From: Rugosimonospora sp040255525
GTDB taxonomy: Bacteria > Actinomycetota > Actinomycetes > Mycobacteriales > Micromonosporaceae
DNA length: 64,000 nt
Direction of reading: 5' to 3'
Assembly: GCA_040255525.1 (NCBI GenBank)
Contig: JBDZVD010000024.1
Span: forward strand, 3,502 to 67,501
Part shown: one piece after another, positions 17,285 through 25,114 of the stretch
Position numbering within the stretch: the stretch's first letter is position 1
Layout: each line of letters starts with the position of its first letter
Translations under genes and position numbers: made by a program
Notes under the pieces: model-generated
Told to the model about the DNA's origin: nothing
Seen by the model: the letters and a program-made list of their open reading frames with translations, nothing else
Database searches by the model: none

Positions 17285-17916
17285 TCGTCGCGGACGACGC
17301 GGTACTGCTGCGGGAGGGCCTGATCCGCCTGCTGGAGGAGAACGGTCACCAGGTCGTCGCGGCCGTCGGGGACGGACCCCGTTTGGTGGACGCGATCGTG
17401 GAGCACCGGCCCGATGTCTCGATCGTCGACGTGCGGATGCCGCCGTCGCACACGGATGAAGGGCTGCGCGCCTCGGTGACCGCCCGCCGGCTGGTGCCAC
17501 GGTCGCCGGTCCTGGTGCTGTCCCAGTACGTCGAGGTGTCCTACGCGGACGACCTGCTGGCGGACCGGGTCGGGGCGATCGGGTACCTCCTGAAAGATCG
17601 GGTGGCCGAGGTCGCCGACTTCCTGGACACGCTGGAGCGGGTGGCCGCGGGGGCCACCGTGCTCGACCCCGAGGTGGTGGCTCAGTTGGTGGTACGCCGC
17701 GGCCGGGCGCCGCTGGATTCGCTCACCCAACGGGAGCGTGAGGTGCTCGCGCTCATGGCCGAGGGCAAGTCGAACGCGGCCGTCGCCAAGACCCTGGTGG
17801 TGACCGACGGCGCGGTCGAAAAGCACGTGAAGAACATCTTCACCAAGCTCGACCTGCCTCCGGACGAGGAACAGCACCGGCGTGTCCTGGCGGTGCTCAC
17901 GTATCTGCGCGGATAG
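17275..17916 (+). CDS. NarL/FixJ-family response regulator
   Basis: 213 residues. The receiver carries the acidic pair Asp7-Asp8 (VVVADDAVLL), phospho-acceptor Asp52 in VSIVDVRMPP and the lysine in GYLLKDRV. The C-terminal LuxR-type HTH reads LDSLTQREREVLALMAEG and GAVEKHVKNIFTKLDL. It is translationally coupled to the kinase. Targets unknown. Confidence 0.93.
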   Translation: MRVVVADDAVLLREGLIRLLEENGHQVVAAVGDGPRLVDAIVEHRPDVSIVDVRMPPSHTDEGLRASVTARRLVPRSPVLVLSQYVEVSYADDLLADRVGAIGYLLKDRVAEVADFLDTLERVAAGATVLDPEVVAQLVVRRGRAPLDSLTQREREVLALMAEGKSNAAVAKTLVVTDGAVEKHVKNIFTKLDLPPDEEQHRRVLAVLTYLRG

Positions 17917-17919
17917 GAC

Positions 17920-17948
17920 GTCCGGGGGACCCCTCCGCGGGGGCGGAC
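17920..17948. terminator. Hairpin between convergent response regulator and HAD genes
   Basis: GTCCG and CGGAC enclose an inner CCCC-TCCGC-GGGG stem. The structure starts directly after the response-regulator stop and lies 22 bases beyond the HAD stop. It has no clear T-run, as is common for actinobacterial terminators, and could serve both directions. Confidence 0.5.
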
Positions 17949-17970
17949 CGCCGGGCCTCGGGCTCCGGCG

Positions 17971-18606
17971 CTACCCGAGCGCCGCGAGCCGGGCCGCTTC
18001 GGCGAGCGTGTCGGCGACCGGTACGCCGACGGCCCGCAACCGGGTCGGGTCGGTGAAGCCGCCGGTGTAGAGCACGCAGCGGGCACCGACACTCGATGCC
18101 GCGATGGCGTCGTCCACCGAGTCGCCGATCAGCACGCAGTCCCCGCCGGTCAGCCCCTGCGCCTTGAGGTGGGCGACGAGGTGAGGCGCCTTCGGACCGC
18201 CGCCGACCGGATCGCGGAGCCCGTCGACGCGGGCGAAGTACCGGTCGATCCCGTACCGCGACACGGTCGGTACCAGCTCGTGGTGGAACCACATGGACAG
18301 CAGGGACTGGGTACCCGCCCAGGAACCCAGCGCCTCCAGCGCACCGGCGGACAGCCCGCACGCCAACATTCCCTCGGCATACGCGAGGTGGAACGCCTTG
18401 TCCAGCCGGGCGAACTCCTCCTCGTCGATCGCGCGGCCGAGGACCCCGCTGTAATACTCCGCGATCGGCCGGCGGAAGTCACGCCGGTGCTCCTCGGCGG
18501 TCACCGCCGGGCCGCCGAGCTCCGCGAGCGAGGCGTTGGTGGCGGCGACCACCAGGCTCAGATCGTCGAGCAGGGTTCCGTTCCAGTCCCAGACGAGGTG
18601 CGGCAC
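17971..18606 (-). CDS. HAD-superfamily phosphatase (phosphoglycolate-phosphatase-like)
   Basis: 211 residues with a HAD core and an alpha-helical cap. Motif I is VWDWNGTLLDD: the nucleophile aspartate is present, but the usual second aspartate is asparagine, a variant seen in a recognisable actinobacterial subgroup. GGDCVLIGDSVDDAIAASSV is motif IV. Motif III lysine is probably in GGGPKAPHLV. A phosphatase role on a small phosphorylated metabolite is likely; the substrate cannot be named. Confidence 0.82.
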   Translation of the reverse strand: MPHLVWDWNGTLLDDLSLVVAATNASLAELGGPAVTAEEHRRDFRRPIAEYYSGVLGRAIDEEEFARLDKAFHLAYAEGMLACGLSAGALEALGSWAGTQSLLSMWFHHELVPTVSRYGIDRYFARVDGLRDPVGGGPKAPHLVAHLKAQGLTGGDCVLIGDSVDDAIAASSVGARCVLYTGGFTDPTRLRAVGVPVADTLAEAARLAALG

Positions 18607-18679
18607 CCGGCAACTCTAGCCGCCGGCGGGCGGGGGACGCCTCCGGAAAATCGGCCGGGCTCCGGCCGCGAGCCCGGCC

Positions 18680-18916
18680 TCAGCCGGCCAGGTCCCGGCG
18701 CAGCCGGTCCTCCTCCACCCGCCAGTACCCGTGCTCCTTGCCGTCCAGCAGGATCACCGGTACCCGGTCGCCGTACTCCGCCTCCAGCTCACGCTCCGAC
18801 TCGACGTTGATCTCCTGCCACTGCTCGCCGGTGTCCGCCGCGATGCGGTCCATCGCCTGTTTGGCGACATCGCACAGGTGGCAGCCGGGTCGGGTGATCA
18901 AGGTCAGTCGAGGCAC
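18680..18916 (-). CDS. Glutaredoxin-like thiol-disulfide protein
   Basis: 78 residues forming a minimal thioredoxin fold: LTLITRPGCHLCDVAKQAMD with redox pair CHLC, and the cis-proline in DRVPVILLDG. It corresponds in position and type to M. tuberculosis Rv0508, which lies close to hemA there as well. Family members of this size are often annotated as glutaredoxins although actinobacteria use mycothiol, so the reductant is unclear. It ends in WRVEEDRLRRDLAG, which resembles the closing helix of the DUF836 group. Confidence 0.88.
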   Translation of the reverse strand: MPRLTLITRPGCHLCDVAKQAMDRIAADTGEQWQEINVESERELEAEYGDRVPVILLDGKEHGYWRVEEDRLRRDLAG

Positions 18917-18925
18917 CGGACCAAC

Positions 18926-20467
18926 CTAACCCGGGTCGCGCAGCTTGGCTTTGCGTACCCTGCCGGTGGCCGAGTGCGGCAACGACGGGACGAATTCGAT
19001 CGCGGTCGGGCACTTGAACCGGGCCAGATTGCGCTCGCAGTGCGCCAGCAGCTCCTCGGTGCCGACCGTGGCCGAGATCACCACGAAGGCCTTCACCGTC
19101 TCCCCGGTGTACGGGTGGGGGATGCCGACCACAGCCGCCTCCCGTACCGCAGGGTGCGCCATCAGTACCCGCTCCACCTCGTACGGGTACACGTTGAACC
19201 CGCTGACCAAGATCAGCTCTCGCTTCCGGTCGACCAGGAACAGGTCCCCGTCGGCGTCGGCGTACGCCACGTCGCCGGTGGCCCACCAGCCCTCCGCGTC
19301 CGGGCCGCCCCGGCCGTCCGGCCAGTACCCGCTGAACAGGTTCGCGCCCCGGGCCACGATCTCGCCCGGGTCGGTACCGGGTGAGCCGGGCGAGTCGTCG
19401 TCGAAGTCGTCGTCGACGAGGTCGATCTCGTCCCCCGACGCGGCCACCAGCTTCAGCGACACGCCCGGGATCGCCCGGCCGATCGATCCCTGCTTGGTCA
19501 CCGGTGCGACCAGTCCCGACGTGAGCACCGGAGCGGCTTCGGTCAGCCCGTACCCCTCGAAGACCGGGTGCCCGGTCGCCTTGAGGAAGCGGGCGCCCGC
19601 CAGCGGGTGCAGCGGCGCCGCTCCGCTGACCGTCAGCCGCACCGACGAGAACGCCTCGCCGAACTCGGGCAGCAGGGACCAGGCCACGAACATCGCCGGT
19701 ACGCCGATGACGATGGTCACCCGGTGCTCGGCGACCAGCCGCAGCGACTCGACCGGGTCGAACCGTTCCAGCAGCACGCCCGTGCCGCCGTGGTACGCCA
19801 GGGCGCCGAGGCCAGCGTTGAGCCCGTACGAGTGGAACAGCGGCAGGGCCAGCAGGATCACGTCATCCGCGGCCAGGGGCGGCGGCTCGACTCGGGCGAG
19901 CTGGGCGTGGTTGGCCAGCAGCGCCCGGTGGGAGAGCATCGCGCCCTTGGGGTTGCCCTCGGTACCGCTGGTGTAGAGCAGGACGGCAAGATCTTCGCCG
20001 CCGGCCACCTGCCCCGGCGCCTGCCGGGGGACGCCTGCGGGCTGGGACGGCGGCGTGTCGTTCGGGCCGTACCGGTGGCGCAGCGGTAGCCCGTCGGCGA
20101 CCAGGTCGACGGCGGCGAGCACCTCCGGCGTCGCGAACAGCGCGGCTGCCCCGGAGTCGGCCAGGATGTGCCGCAGCTCCCGACCGGTATACCCGGGATT
20201 GACCGGTACCGCGACCAGCCCGGCCCGGAGGACGGCGAAGTAGGACTCGACGAACCGCGGCACGTTGGGCAGCGCGATCGCCACCCGGCCCGGGTACCCG
20301 TTGTCCTCCGGCAGCGCGAGCGCGCGCAACCCGGCGGCAAGCTCGTCGATCCGGCTGTCGAGCTGTGCCCAGGTCACAGTCTGGTCCTGCCAGATCAACG
20401 CAACCTTGTCCGGGGTGGTCCGCGCAGCCTCGCTGACCGTTTCGGCGACGTTTCGTGGCTCGTGCAC
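18926..20467 (-). CDS. AMP-forming acyl-CoA synthetase (long-chain type)
   Basis: 513 residues of the ANL superfamily. The P-loop is LLYTSGTEGNPKGAMLSHRA, the A5 motif GYGLTEAAPV, A7 GWWATGDVAYADADGDLFL and the hinge DRKRELILVSGFNVYP. The C-terminal motif, usually PxTxxGK, reads LPHSATGRVRKAKLRD, so the catalytic lysine position carries Arg with a Lys two residues on. Adenylation itself may be weakened. An acidic insert (DLVDDDFDDDSPGSPGTDP) interrupts the region before A7. It should activate a fatty or aromatic acid to its CoA ester; the substrate is undetermined. Confidence 0.85.
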   Translation of the reverse strand: MHEPRNVAETVSEAARTTPDKVALIWQDQTVTWAQLDSRIDELAAGLRALALPEDNGYPGRVAIALPNVPRFVESYFAVLRAGLVAVPVNPGYTGRELRHILADSGAAALFATPEVLAAVDLVADGLPLRHRYGPNDTPPSQPAGVPRQAPGQVAGGEDLAVLLYTSGTEGNPKGAMLSHRALLANHAQLARVEPPPLAADDVILLALPLFHSYGLNAGLGALAYHGGTGVLLERFDPVESLRLVAEHRVTIVIGVPAMFVAWSLLPEFGEAFSSVRLTVSGAAPLHPLAGARFLKATGHPVFEGYGLTEAAPVLTSGLVAPVTKQGSIGRAIPGVSLKLVAASGDEIDLVDDDFDDDSPGSPGTDPGEIVARGANLFSGYWPDGRGGPDAEGWWATGDVAYADADGDLFLVDRKRELILVSGFNVYPYEVERVLMAHPAVREAAVVGIPHPYTGETVKAFVVISATVGTEELLAHCERNLARFKCPTAIEFVPSLPHSATGRVRKAKLRDPG

Positions 20468-20511
20468 GAACGCACCCTAGCGCCGGGGCGGCGATCCTGG
20501 CGCCTGCCAGT

Positions 20512-20579
20512 TTTCTCTCCCGGCGCCACGTGCTTTCTCTCCCGGCGGCCACGTGCTTTCTCCCCCCGGCACCCGTGGC
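20512..20579. repeat. Three tandem copies of a 22-23 bp unit upstream of bldN
   Basis: The unit TTTCTCTCCCGGCG(G)CCACGTGC occurs at 20512-20533 and 20534-20556, differing by one base, with a decayed copy at 20557-20579. Each intact copy contains the CACGTG palindrome. The block lies just upstream of the divergent acyl-CoA synthetase gene. Confidence 0.75.
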
Positions 20580-20590
20580 CCTTGATCACG

Positions 20591-20642
20591 ACACGCCCGG
20601 ATTCGAGCAACACGCCGGGTGACACGCCGGTCACGACACGCC
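20591..20642. repeat. Four direct ACACGCC iterons upstream of bldN
   Basis: ACACGCC recurs at 20591, 20610, 20622 and 20636, twice within the longer TCACGACACGCC (20586-20597, 20631-20642). An inverted GCGTGT follows near 20655. They sit 160-220 bases before the likely bldN promoter. The arrangement suggests binding sites for a regulator; none can be named. Confidence 0.5.
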
Positions 20643-20802
20643 GAGAGCGCCTGGATGCGTGTCGCGGAATTCCGGCGAGTCCTGCCCGGCAAGGCCTTGT
20701 CAATTACAGACCGGCGGACAACGTGTGCGACGAGTGTCGGAGGTCGTCCGAAATACTTCGCCTCTGAGTAACGGACTCCGCACGCATCGGTGACGTTGGC
20801 CC

Positions 20803-20808
20803 TATTAT
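20803..20808 (+). promoter_or_regulatory. Candidate -10 element of the bldN transcript
   Basis: TATTAT lies in the only AT-rich patch (CCTATTATTTCTC) between the repeats and the leader ORF. A start near 20815 would give a leader of about 55 bases before the small ORF. No good -35 is visible, which would fit activator dependence or another sigma factor. The rest of the 20468-20869 gap, apart from the repeats listed, shows no gene. Confidence 0.4.
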
Positions 20809-20869
20809 TTCTCAGGTCGGCTCACCCGATGTGTCGTGTGTCGACACCCCTCTGCCTGAGGAGGCCGCA

Positions 20870-20983
20870 GTGCCCGTTGAAGCACCGCACCACCACCTCG
20901 TGGGCAGGAGTCGGGTTCCCCGACGGATCCCGGCTTCCGCTCTCCGGGCGCTGGCGCACGGGCCGGCGGAGGAGGTGCGGTGA
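20870..20983 (+). CDS. Candidate 37-residue leader ORF coupled to bldN
   Basis: GTG 20870 is preceded by an ideal GAGGAGG (20858-20864) at five bases. The frame runs 37 codons (MPVEAPHHHLVGRSRVPRRI...) and its TGA overlaps the bldN GTG as GTGA. About 78% of third positions are G or C, which fits coding sequence. A translated leader joined this way would tie bldN translation to ribosomes leaving the leader. I recognise no family. It could also be a conserved peptide needed in its own right. Confidence 0.5.
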   Translation: MPVEAPHHHLVGRSRVPRRIPASALRALAHGPAEEVR

Positions 20984-21981
20984 CCCGTTACGACCTGGCC
21001 GGCGCTGGAGCCGGCGCGTCCTTCCCCGAGGTGCTCGGGGCGCGGCTCGCGCTCACCGAGGGCCTGTCCGTCCTGCGCGACTGCGTATCCGGGATGCTGA
21101 CGTCCGTCCTGGGCAGCGACGGCGGTACCAGTTCCCGGACGCGCAACCGGCCACACATCAACGACATCCCGATCCGGCACATCCCCGGCGGCAACACGAA
21201 GCCGGTCGGCGGCCGGTTGGCCGTCCCGCCACGGCCGGTTCCGGCGCAGGTGCCGGAGCTCGGCGGCGACACCGAGCAGCTGCCGAAGCTGCCCGCGGCG
21301 GGCACCGACCTCATCGACGGGGTGCGTGCCGACCAGTCGACGGAGGCGCCACCGTCGAAGACCGGACCACCGGGCGGGCCGCCGAGTGGCTACCCGGACC
21401 GCCCCGACCCGTCGGACGCCGCGGCGGCGGTGTGGGCGCTGGTCGAGCGGGCGCAGGCCGGGGAGGCCGAGGCGTTCGGACTGATCTACGACCGGTACGT
21501 CGACACGGTCTTCCGGTTCATCTACTTCCGGGTCGGCAACCGGCAACTGGCCGAGGACCTCACCTCGGACACCTTCCTGCGGGCCCTCAAGCGCATCGGC
21601 AGCTTCACCTGGCAGGGCCGCGATCTGGGCGCCTGGCTGGTGACGATCGCCCGGAACCTGGTCGCGGACCACTTCAAGTCGGGCCGGTACCGGCTGGAGG
21701 TCACCACCGGCGACGTGCTGGACGCCGACCGCGAGGACCGGGGCCCGGAGGGCAGCCCGGAGTCGGCGGTGGTCGACCACATCACCAACGTCGCGCTGCT
21801 CAGCGCGGTCAAGCAGCTCAACCCGGAACAGCAGGAGTGCATCGTGCTCCGCTTCCTGCAGGGCTTCTCGGTGGCCGAGACGGCCCAGGCGATGGGCAAG
21901 AACGAAGGAGCGATCAAGGCACTTCAGTACCGCGCGGTGCGGGCCCTGGCCCGGCTGCTACCGGACGGCTTCCGGGCGTGA
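20980..21981 (+). CDS. bldN: ECF RNA polymerase sigma factor BldN with N-terminal pro-region
   Basis: 333 residues. Residues from about 148 on are the sigma factor: sigma-2 with LIYDRYVDTVFRFIYFRVGN, EDLTSDTFLRALKRIGSFTW and ARNLVADHFKSGRYRL, and sigma-4 with LNPEQQECIVLRFLQGFSVA and GKNEGAIKALQYRAVRALAR. These stretches follow Streptomyces BldN closely. The first 150 residues are a Gly/Pro/Asp-rich pro-region, longer than the 86-residue one in S. coelicolor. In Streptomyces, BldN drives chaplin, rodlin and other aerial-hypha genes and is held by RsbN. The start is GTG 20980 behind GGAGGAGG, overlapping the leader ORF. The rsbN-like gene follows. Confidence 0.93.
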   Translation: MTRYDLAGAGAGASFPEVLGARLALTEGLSVLRDCVSGMLTSVLGSDGGTSSRTRNRPHINDIPIRHIPGGNTKPVGGRLAVPPRPVPAQVPELGGDTEQLPKLPAAGTDLIDGVRADQSTEAPPSKTGPPGGPPSGYPDRPDPSDAAAAVWALVERAQAGEAEAFGLIYDRYVDTVFRFIYFRVGNRQLAEDLTSDTFLRALKRIGSFTWQGRDLGAWLVTIARNLVADHFKSGRYRLEVTTGDVLDADREDRGPEGSPESAVVDHITNVALLSAVKQLNPEQQECIVLRFLQGFSVAETAQAMGKNEGAIKALQYRAVRALARLLPDGFRA

Positions 21982-22111
21982 CCGTCCGCCATTCGGGAAG
22001 GCGCGGGACGGCAGCCGCCCCAGCCGTAACCGGAGGCGTGACTCGCGCGTTGGAATCGATGCCAGCCGGCAGGGCCCCCGCCGGTGCGACCAACGGGAGG
22101 AGGTGCGGGTA

Positions 22112-23056
22112 ATGGCCGCGATTTTTCACCGTCGCCGTGCCGAACGATTCGCACAGCTCCTTGACCAGGCCGACGGCAGGAGCCACCGACACAGTCGCAC
22201 GCCGCTCGATGAGGAGCTGGCCGACTATGTGGCGCTCGGCCGTATGGTGTCCGGACGGGATCTGACCACGCAACACGGGCCGGATCCGGACTTCCGCTCC
22301 AGCTTGCGCGCCATGCTGGTGGCCACCGCCGAGCGCGAGGGCATCGGAGTCACGGCGGGCAAGGACCAGCGTCGCAGGGTCCTGGGTCCGGTGTATCTGA
22401 GCGCCTCGGCTCAGTCCGGCACGTCGAGCGCTCCCCGTTCGGGCAAGCGCCCGGTCGTGGGCAGCCGCCGTACCCGTGGCGCGATCATCGTCGGTATCGC
22501 CGCCGGTACCCTCGCCCTGTCCGGCATGTCGATGGCCAGCGGCGACGCGATGCCCGGCGACCCGCTGTACGGCGTCAAGCGATCGACGGAGAGCGCTCAG
22601 CTCGCGCTGACCGGATCCGACATCGACCGGGGCCAGACGTACCTGGGATTCGCCCGCAACCGGATCCTGGAGGCGTCGACCGTCCGCAACAACCCGACCC
22701 GGGTTGAGGACACCCTCGGCGACATGGACAACCAGACCGTCCATGGCATCAGGCTGCTCAGCGCGGTCGCGGTCAACCGGCACGACTCGACCGCGCTGAA
22801 CGTGATCGACGATTTCGTCACGGCCCAGCGGCCACTCGTCACCCAGTTGACGACCGACCTGTCCGGTCCGGCAAAGGCCCGGGCGGAACAGTCCGTGAAC
22901 CTGCTGGATCAGGTCGGCCGACGGGTGGCGGCCCTGCGTGCCGCGCTGATGTGCGGTTCGACGGTGACCGCCTCCGACGCGCTGGGGCCGACGCCGCCCG
23001 GGTGTCCGGGCGCGTCCCGGGCCGGCCAGACGTCACCGGCCGACCCCGGGCACTGA
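22112..23056 (+). CDS. RsbN-like membrane anti-sigma factor (DUF5667 domain)
   Basis: 314 residues. The cytosolic N-terminus (FHRRRAERFAQLLDQADG; PDFRSSLRAMLVATAERE) resembles the short sigma-binding region of RsbN. One membrane helix follows (RGAIIVGIAAGTLALSGMSM, about residues 126-150), and then an extracytoplasmic helical domain beginning AMPGDPLYGVKRSTESAQLA, the DUF5667 hallmark. It sits right after bldN, as rsbN does in Streptomyces, and would sequester BldN at the membrane. The ATG at 22112 has GGGAGGAGG eight bases upstream; GTG 22103 is a poorer option. Confidence 0.85.
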   Translation: MAAIFHRRRAERFAQLLDQADGRSHRHSRTPLDEELADYVALGRMVSGRDLTTQHGPDPDFRSSLRAMLVATAEREGIGVTAGKDQRRRVLGPVYLSASAQSGTSSAPRSGKRPVVGSRRTRGAIIVGIAAGTLALSGMSMASGDAMPGDPLYGVKRSTESAQLALTGSDIDRGQTYLGFARNRILEASTVRNNPTRVEDTLGDMDNQTVHGIRLLSAVAVNRHDSTALNVIDDFVTAQRPLVTQLTTDLSGPAKARAEQSVNLLDQVGRRVAALRAALMCGSTVTASDALGPTPPGCPGASRAGQTSPADPGH

Positions 23057-23086
23057 CCAACCCAGGGTCCCATCCCGCTCGTACCC

Positions 23087-23117
23087 AGACCCCCGGCCGC
23101 GCCCGGGGGTCTTTTCT
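23087..23117 (+). terminator. Rho-independent terminator of the bldN operon
   Basis: AGACCCCCGG (23087-23096) and CCGGGGGTCT (23103-23112) form a perfect 10-bp stem with a CCGCGC loop, followed by TTTCTT. This is the strongest intrinsic terminator in the window, 31 bases after the anti-sigma gene stop. Confidence 0.92.
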
Positions 23118-23173
23118 TGCCGGGGCGGATACCCTCGCAGAGGTCGACACCCGAACGCGGAGAGGGGCGGAGC

Positions 23174-24025
23174 GTGACCGGGACACCACGGCACGAAGTG
23201 CTCGCCGGCTGGGCTGCGGCCGAAGTCGAGGCCGCCCTCACGGTGCCCGCGGACCCCTCCGCCGCGGCCTTCTTCGACATTGACAACACCATGATGCAGG
23301 GCGCCTCGATCTACTGGTTCGCGCGCGGACTGGCCGCCCGCAAGTACTTCACCACGACCGACCTGGCCCGGTTCGCCTGGAGCCAGCTCAAGTTCCGGCT
23401 GCTGGCGCGGGAACACGGCGGCGACATGTCGAACGCCAAGCAGGCCGCCCTGGCGTTCGTGCAGGGCTGGTCGGTCGGCGAGCTGCGGCGGCTGTCCGAG
23501 GAGATCTTCGACGAGCTCATGGCCGAACGGATCTGGTCCGGCACCCGGGCGCTGGCGCAGCTCCATTTGGACGCCGGGCAGCGGGTGTGGCTGGTCACCG
23601 CGGCCCCGATCGAGCTGGGCCAGGTGATGGCCGACCGGCTGGGGCTGACCGGCGCACTCGGCACAGTCGCGGAGATCGACCATGGGGTCTACACCGGCCG
23701 CCTGGTCGGCGACCTGCTGCACGGTCCGGCGAAAGCGGAGGCGATCACCGCACTGGCCGCGACCGAGGGGCTCGACCTGAGCCGGTGCACGGCGTACAGC
23801 GACTCGGTCAACGACGTTCCGATGCTGTCCCTGGTGGGGCACGCGGTCGCGGTCAACCCCGACGCCGCCCTGCGCCGGGAGGCACGGCACCGCAACTGGG
23901 AGGTACGCGACTTCCGCACCGGCCGGAAGGCCGCCAAGATCGCCGTACCGTCGGCGCTGGGTACCGGCATGGTCATCGGCGCGGTCCTGGCGACCGCGGC
24001 GATCAGGCGCAAGCAGTCGCGCTAG
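23174..24025 (+). CDS. HAD-IB family hydrolase (SerB1-like)
   Basis: 283 residues. Motif I is AAFFDIDNTMMQGASIYWFA, motif II VWLVTAAPIELGQ, motif III the lysine in HGPAKAEAI, and motif IV CTAYSDSVNDVPMLSLVG. A C-terminal hydrophobic segment (GTGMVIGAVLATAAI) followed by basic residues suggests membrane attachment. It is the counterpart of Rv0505c (serB1) by sequence type and neighbourhood. These proteins resemble phosphoserine phosphatase but are not proven to act on phosphoserine; a lipid phosphate is also possible next to the acyltransferase gene. GTG 23174 follows GGAGAGGGGCGG. Its stop overlaps the convergent acyltransferase stop. Confidence 0.87.
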   Translation: MTGTPRHEVLAGWAAAEVEAALTVPADPSAAAFFDIDNTMMQGASIYWFARGLAARKYFTTTDLARFAWSQLKFRLLAREHGGDMSNAKQAALAFVQGWSVGELRRLSEEIFDELMAERIWSGTRALAQLHLDAGQRVWLVTAAPIELGQVMADRLGLTGALGTVAEIDHGVYTGRLVGDLLHGPAKAEAITALAATEGLDLSRCTAYSDSVNDVPMLSLVGHAVAVNPDAALRREARHRNWEVRDFRTGRKAAKIAVPSALGTGMVIGAVLATAAIRRKQSR

Positions 24026-25056
24026 CGCTGCGGACCCTTCCCGCTGTCGCGGTCGCGCTGTTCCAGCAGCCGGTACAGAGTCTGCTGGATCGTCTCCCGC
24101 ACCTGGTCGGCCAGGTTGAACACGACCGCCGGATCGTCGGCCTGCTCGGCCCGCCCGGCGGTCTCGATCGGCGTACCGAAGCTGATCAGCCACTTCGACG
24201 GCAACGGAATCATCCCGAGCGGCCCGAGCCAGGGGAAGGTCGGCGTGACCGGGAAGTACGGCCAGCCGAGCAGCCTGGCCAGGGGCTTGATGTCGCCGAT
24301 CATCGGATAGATCTCTTCGGCACCGACGATGCTCACCGGGACGATCGGGGTACCGGTGCGCAACGCTGCCGAGACGAACCCGCCCCGCCCGAAACGCTGC
24401 AGCTTGTACCGGTCGCGGTACAGCTTGCCGACGCCCTTGAAGCCCTCCGGGAACACGCCGACGAGTTCCCCGTCCCCGAGCAGCCGCTCGGCATCCGGGT
24501 TACAGGCCAGCGTGCTGCCGTGCTTGCGGGCCAGCTCGGAGATGAACGGCACCCGGAAGACCAGGTCGGCCCCGAGCAGCCGGAGGTACCGGTGGGCCGG
24601 GTGCTCGTCGTGTACGGCGACGGTGAGCATCAGCGCGTCCATCGCCACCACGCCGGAGTGGTTCGCCACCACCAGGGCCGAACCGGTGGCGGGCAGGTTC
24701 TGGATGCCCTCGACATCGACCCGGAACCAGTCGTGGTAGAGCCGACGGAGCAACGGAAAGAACACGCCGTCGGTGAGTTGTTGGTCGAACCCGAACTCGT
24801 CCACCTCGTACGCGCCGGTCAGCCTCCGGCGCAGGAACGCGAGCGCGTCCGCGACCCGGCGGTCCCAGACGTCCTGTTGCGGCGCCGCCGGCCGGGGCGC
24901 CACGCGCGAGGGCGCCGGCTCGGGCAGCCGCGCGGCGGACGGTGCCGCAGCGGACGGTGCCGGGGCGATCCGCGGGCGGGCGGCCGCCGGGGTGGCCGGC
25001 GACACGTGCCCGCCGTTCGGGTACGGGACGCCGGAGCGGCTCTCGAAGTCGGTCAT
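24022..25056 (-). CDS. PlsC-type lysophospholipid acyltransferase
   Basis: 344 residues. An Ala/Pro-rich N-terminal 60 residues precede the acyltransferase domain: ALVVANHSGVVAMDALM (catalytic His, Asp seven residues later instead of the classical five), then DLVFRVPFISELARKHGS, GVFPEGFKGVG and GTPIVPVSIVGAEE. It matches the Rv0502 family, the neighbour of galE2 in mycobacteria. It should esterify a lipid hydroxyl with an acyl group at the inner membrane face; the acceptor is unknown. ATG 25056 is chosen because upstream codons in the open frame overlap the epimerase gene. Confidence 0.85.
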   Translation of the reverse strand: MTDFESRSGVPYPNGGHVSPATPAAARPRIAPAPSAAAPSAARLPEPAPSRVAPRPAAPQQDVWDRRVADALAFLRRRLTGAYEVDEFGFDQQLTDGVFFPLLRRLYHDWFRVDVEGIQNLPATGSALVVANHSGVVAMDALMLTVAVHDEHPAHRYLRLLGADLVFRVPFISELARKHGSTLACNPDAERLLGDGELVGVFPEGFKGVGKLYRDRYKLQRFGRGGFVSAALRTGTPIVPVSIVGAEEIYPMIGDIKPLARLLGWPYFPVTPTFPWLGPLGMIPLPSKWLISFGTPIETAGRAEQADDPAVVFNLADQVRETIQQTLYRLLEQRDRDSGKGPQR

Positions 25057-25114
25057 CTCGCCACCCGTGGCGCCGAGGAACCAGGCGCGGCGGGCAGGCC
25101 GCGGATGTTCGTGG

